From NCBI GenBank assembly GCA_017940955.1, contig JAGAXP010000178.1, positions 1 through 13,388 of the forward strand: a DNA stretch of 13,388 nucleotides, read 5' to 3'. Made by a program: the position numbers and the translations under genes. Below the pieces are notes generated by a model, which was not told where the DNA came from, did not search any database, and saw only the letters and a list, made by a program, of their open reading frames with translations. Origin of the DNA: Oribacterium sp. GTDB lineage: Bacteria > Bacillota_A > Clostridia > Lachnospirales > Lachnospiraceae. How positions within the stretch are numbered: the stretch's first letter is position 1; each line of letters starts with the position of its first letter. Of the stretch, positions 12,229 to 13,388 are shown one piece after another.

Positions 12229-13254
12229 GGATTGATAAAAAGAAACTGAAACGGCTGCTCCTCCTTAATTTCCCTTATATTTTTGTCGGGCTGATCGCAA
12301 CCAATATCGGGGAGGGATGGAGGCTGGCTGAGGGAGCTAATTCCTCGGAAAAGCTGCTGTCTTTCATGACAACACTTCCGGCGGCATTCCAGACTCCACT
12401 TCCCAGTTTCCATCCGTTGGATCTGCTGATCGGCATTCTGTGCGGGGCTGCTCTCCGGCTTACTGTGTATCTGAAGGGAAAAAACGCCAAGAAGTACCGG
12501 CATAATACGGAGTATGGATCCGCCAGATGGGGGACGCATAAGGATATCGAACCGTTCATGGATGAGAAGCCGGAAAACAACATTATCCTGACAAAAACGG
12601 AGGGTCTGACGATGAGCAGCCGCCCAAAAAATCCGGCCAACGCTCGGAACAAGAACGTTCTGATCGTTGGCGGCAGCGGCTCCGGTAAGACCCGCTTCGT
12701 TTTGAAGCCAAATTTACTTCAATGTACCTCGAAAACTTACCCTGTATCCTTCGTTGTCACAGACCCGAAAGGGGATATCGTGGTATCTTGTGGCCGTTTT
12801 TTGCTGTCCCAGGGCTATTCTGTAAAAATCTTTAATACCCAGAATTTCCGCAAGAGTATGCGGTACAATCCCTTCGCCTATATCCACAGCGAAAAGGATA
12901 TCCTGAAACTGGTCACTACCCTGATGGCAAACACCAAAGGGGAAGGCAATGCCGGGGACCCGTTTTGGGAAAAGGCGGAAAAGCTGCTTTATACAGCTTT
13001 GATCGCCTATATCCATTATGAAGCTCCGGAGGAGGAGCAGAATTTCGCGACTCTTCTGGAGTTTCTTAACGCCATGGAAGTAAGGGAGGATGACGAGGAG
13101 TTCAAGAATCCGGTGGATCTGATGTTTGAAGCATTGGAAAAACGGAAGCCCGGATGCTTCGCCTGCCGGCAGTACCGCCTCTTTACTTTAGCTGCCGGAA
13201 AAACGATGAAAAGTATCCTGATTTCCTGCGGCGCGAGACTCGCGCCTTTTGATA
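12225..13254 (+). pseudogene. VirD4/PcfC-type conjugative coupling ATPase, first exon, interrupted
   Basis: Only the first 343 codons are seen; the family is about 550-620 aa. There are two N-terminal membrane segments (about 11-28 and 64-83), then Walker A GGSGSGKT (149-156), the TDPKGD motif (179-184), NPFAYI (215-220) and the conserved KSILISCGARLAPFD (329-343). Homology stops exactly after GAT at 13251-13253. The next residues (SAATRCRI, stop at 13280) belong to intron-like sequence. The protein couples the relaxase-DNA complex to the mating pore at the cell membrane. If the group II intron splices, the gene may still be functional; without the 3' exon in view this cannot be settled, so it is labelled as broken with that reservation. 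Confidence 0.85.
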
Positions 13255-13388
13255 GTGCAGCGACACGTTGTCGCATATAAACTCTGCGTGGGTTCGCCTG
13301 CAAAGAGGTAAAAGTGACGGAGAGACAGTGTCTCTCTAACTGATATTCCGAGGAGTGGAATGACGGGGTAACGCCCTGAAACGCTCCC
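13255..13388 (+). mobile_element. 5' part of a probable group II intron inserted in virD4
   Basis: The sequence begins GTGCAG, close to the GUGYG 5' consensus, exactly where VirD4 homology ends. It then shows a dense run of hairpins: GCGACA/TGTCGC (13260-13274), GAGAGAC/GTCTCTC, ATTCC/GGAAT and GGG/CCC around 13356-13370. These are interspersed with unpaired GGTAAAAG and CCTGAAACGC stretches typical of group II intron domain I. No long ORF is present, as expected before the domain IV reverse transcriptase gene, which would lie beyond 13388. A simple deletion or frameshift is less likely because the foreign sequence is structured. Confidence 0.7.

Larger units (their letters stand above)
5465..13388 (+). 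mobile_element. Integrative and conjugative element, left portion
   Basis: From about 5465 the base composition rises and every gene is on the plus strand. They follow an order known from ICEs of gut Firmicutes: DUF5688, replication initiator-like, DnaC-like, ParA, ParB, DUF3846, PcfB, VirD4. PcfB and VirD4/PcfC side by side is a hallmark of Gram-positive conjugative elements such as pCF10 and Tn1549-like ICEs. The boundary is placed after the tRNA-Arg terminator by inference; the exact att core is not determined because the other end, the integrase and the relaxase lie outside the window. Confidence 0.85.

Noticed and set aside
13254..13280. Last codons (SAATRCRI) of the VirD4 open frame
   Set aside because: They do not match the VirD4 family and coincide with the 5' end of the structured intron-like sequence.

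Overview
The window looks like a junction between a low-to-moderate GC Clostridia chromosome (most likely Lachnospiraceae) and the start of a more GC-rich integrative and conjugative element (ICE). This placement rests on gene families, Shine-Dalgarno-driven starts and the typical gut-Firmicutes ICE gene order. No 16S or species-level marker is present, so the genus is left open.

Left, chromosomal part (1 to about 5465). The minus strand carries, in its transcription order, a DUF1461/TIGR01906-type membrane protein, the GTPase HflX and the S4-domain protein YlmH, packed as one operon. Next come a tRNA-Lys(CUU) with a good promoter and an intrinsic terminator, a MATE-family exporter, and a promoter followed by a class I cyclic-di-GMP riboswitch (GEMM-I) whose target gene lies beyond position 1. 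On the plus strand (about 5000-5465) a promoter is followed by two degenerate tRNA-Arg(CCU)-like copies and then one intact tRNA-Arg(CCU) with CCA and its own terminator. Between the divergent units sits a 33-bp tandem repeat rich in palindromes.

Junction (about 5465-5785). This stretch holds seven exact copies of GTTAGC/GCTAAC, four of them in two palindromes, then a 15-codon leader ORF with a ribosome binding site. The leader stop codon abuts a very strong terminator-like hairpin that stands just before the first ICE gene. This is the most unusual regulatory architecture in the window.

Right, ICE part (5785 to end, all plus strand). A tightly coupled set with repeated 4-bp ATGA overlaps encodes: a DUF5688 protein, a possible 17-aa coupling peptide, a small Cys-rich protein, a replication-initiator-like winged-helix protein, a DnaC/IstB-type ATPase loader, ParA, ParB (with a 25-bp perfect palindrome inside its gene), a Cys-rich unknown, a DpnD/PcfM-DUF3846 fusion, PcfB (DUF3801, TTG start) and the coupling ATPase VirD4/PcfC. 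The first half of the module serves replication and maintenance of the excised circle. The second half begins the transfer machinery. VirD4 breaks off after residue 343, inside a conserved motif, where the sequence becomes hairpin-rich RNA-like DNA that fits the 5' end (domain I) of a group II intron running off the window. The integrase, relaxase, mating-pore genes and the far attachment site are not in view.
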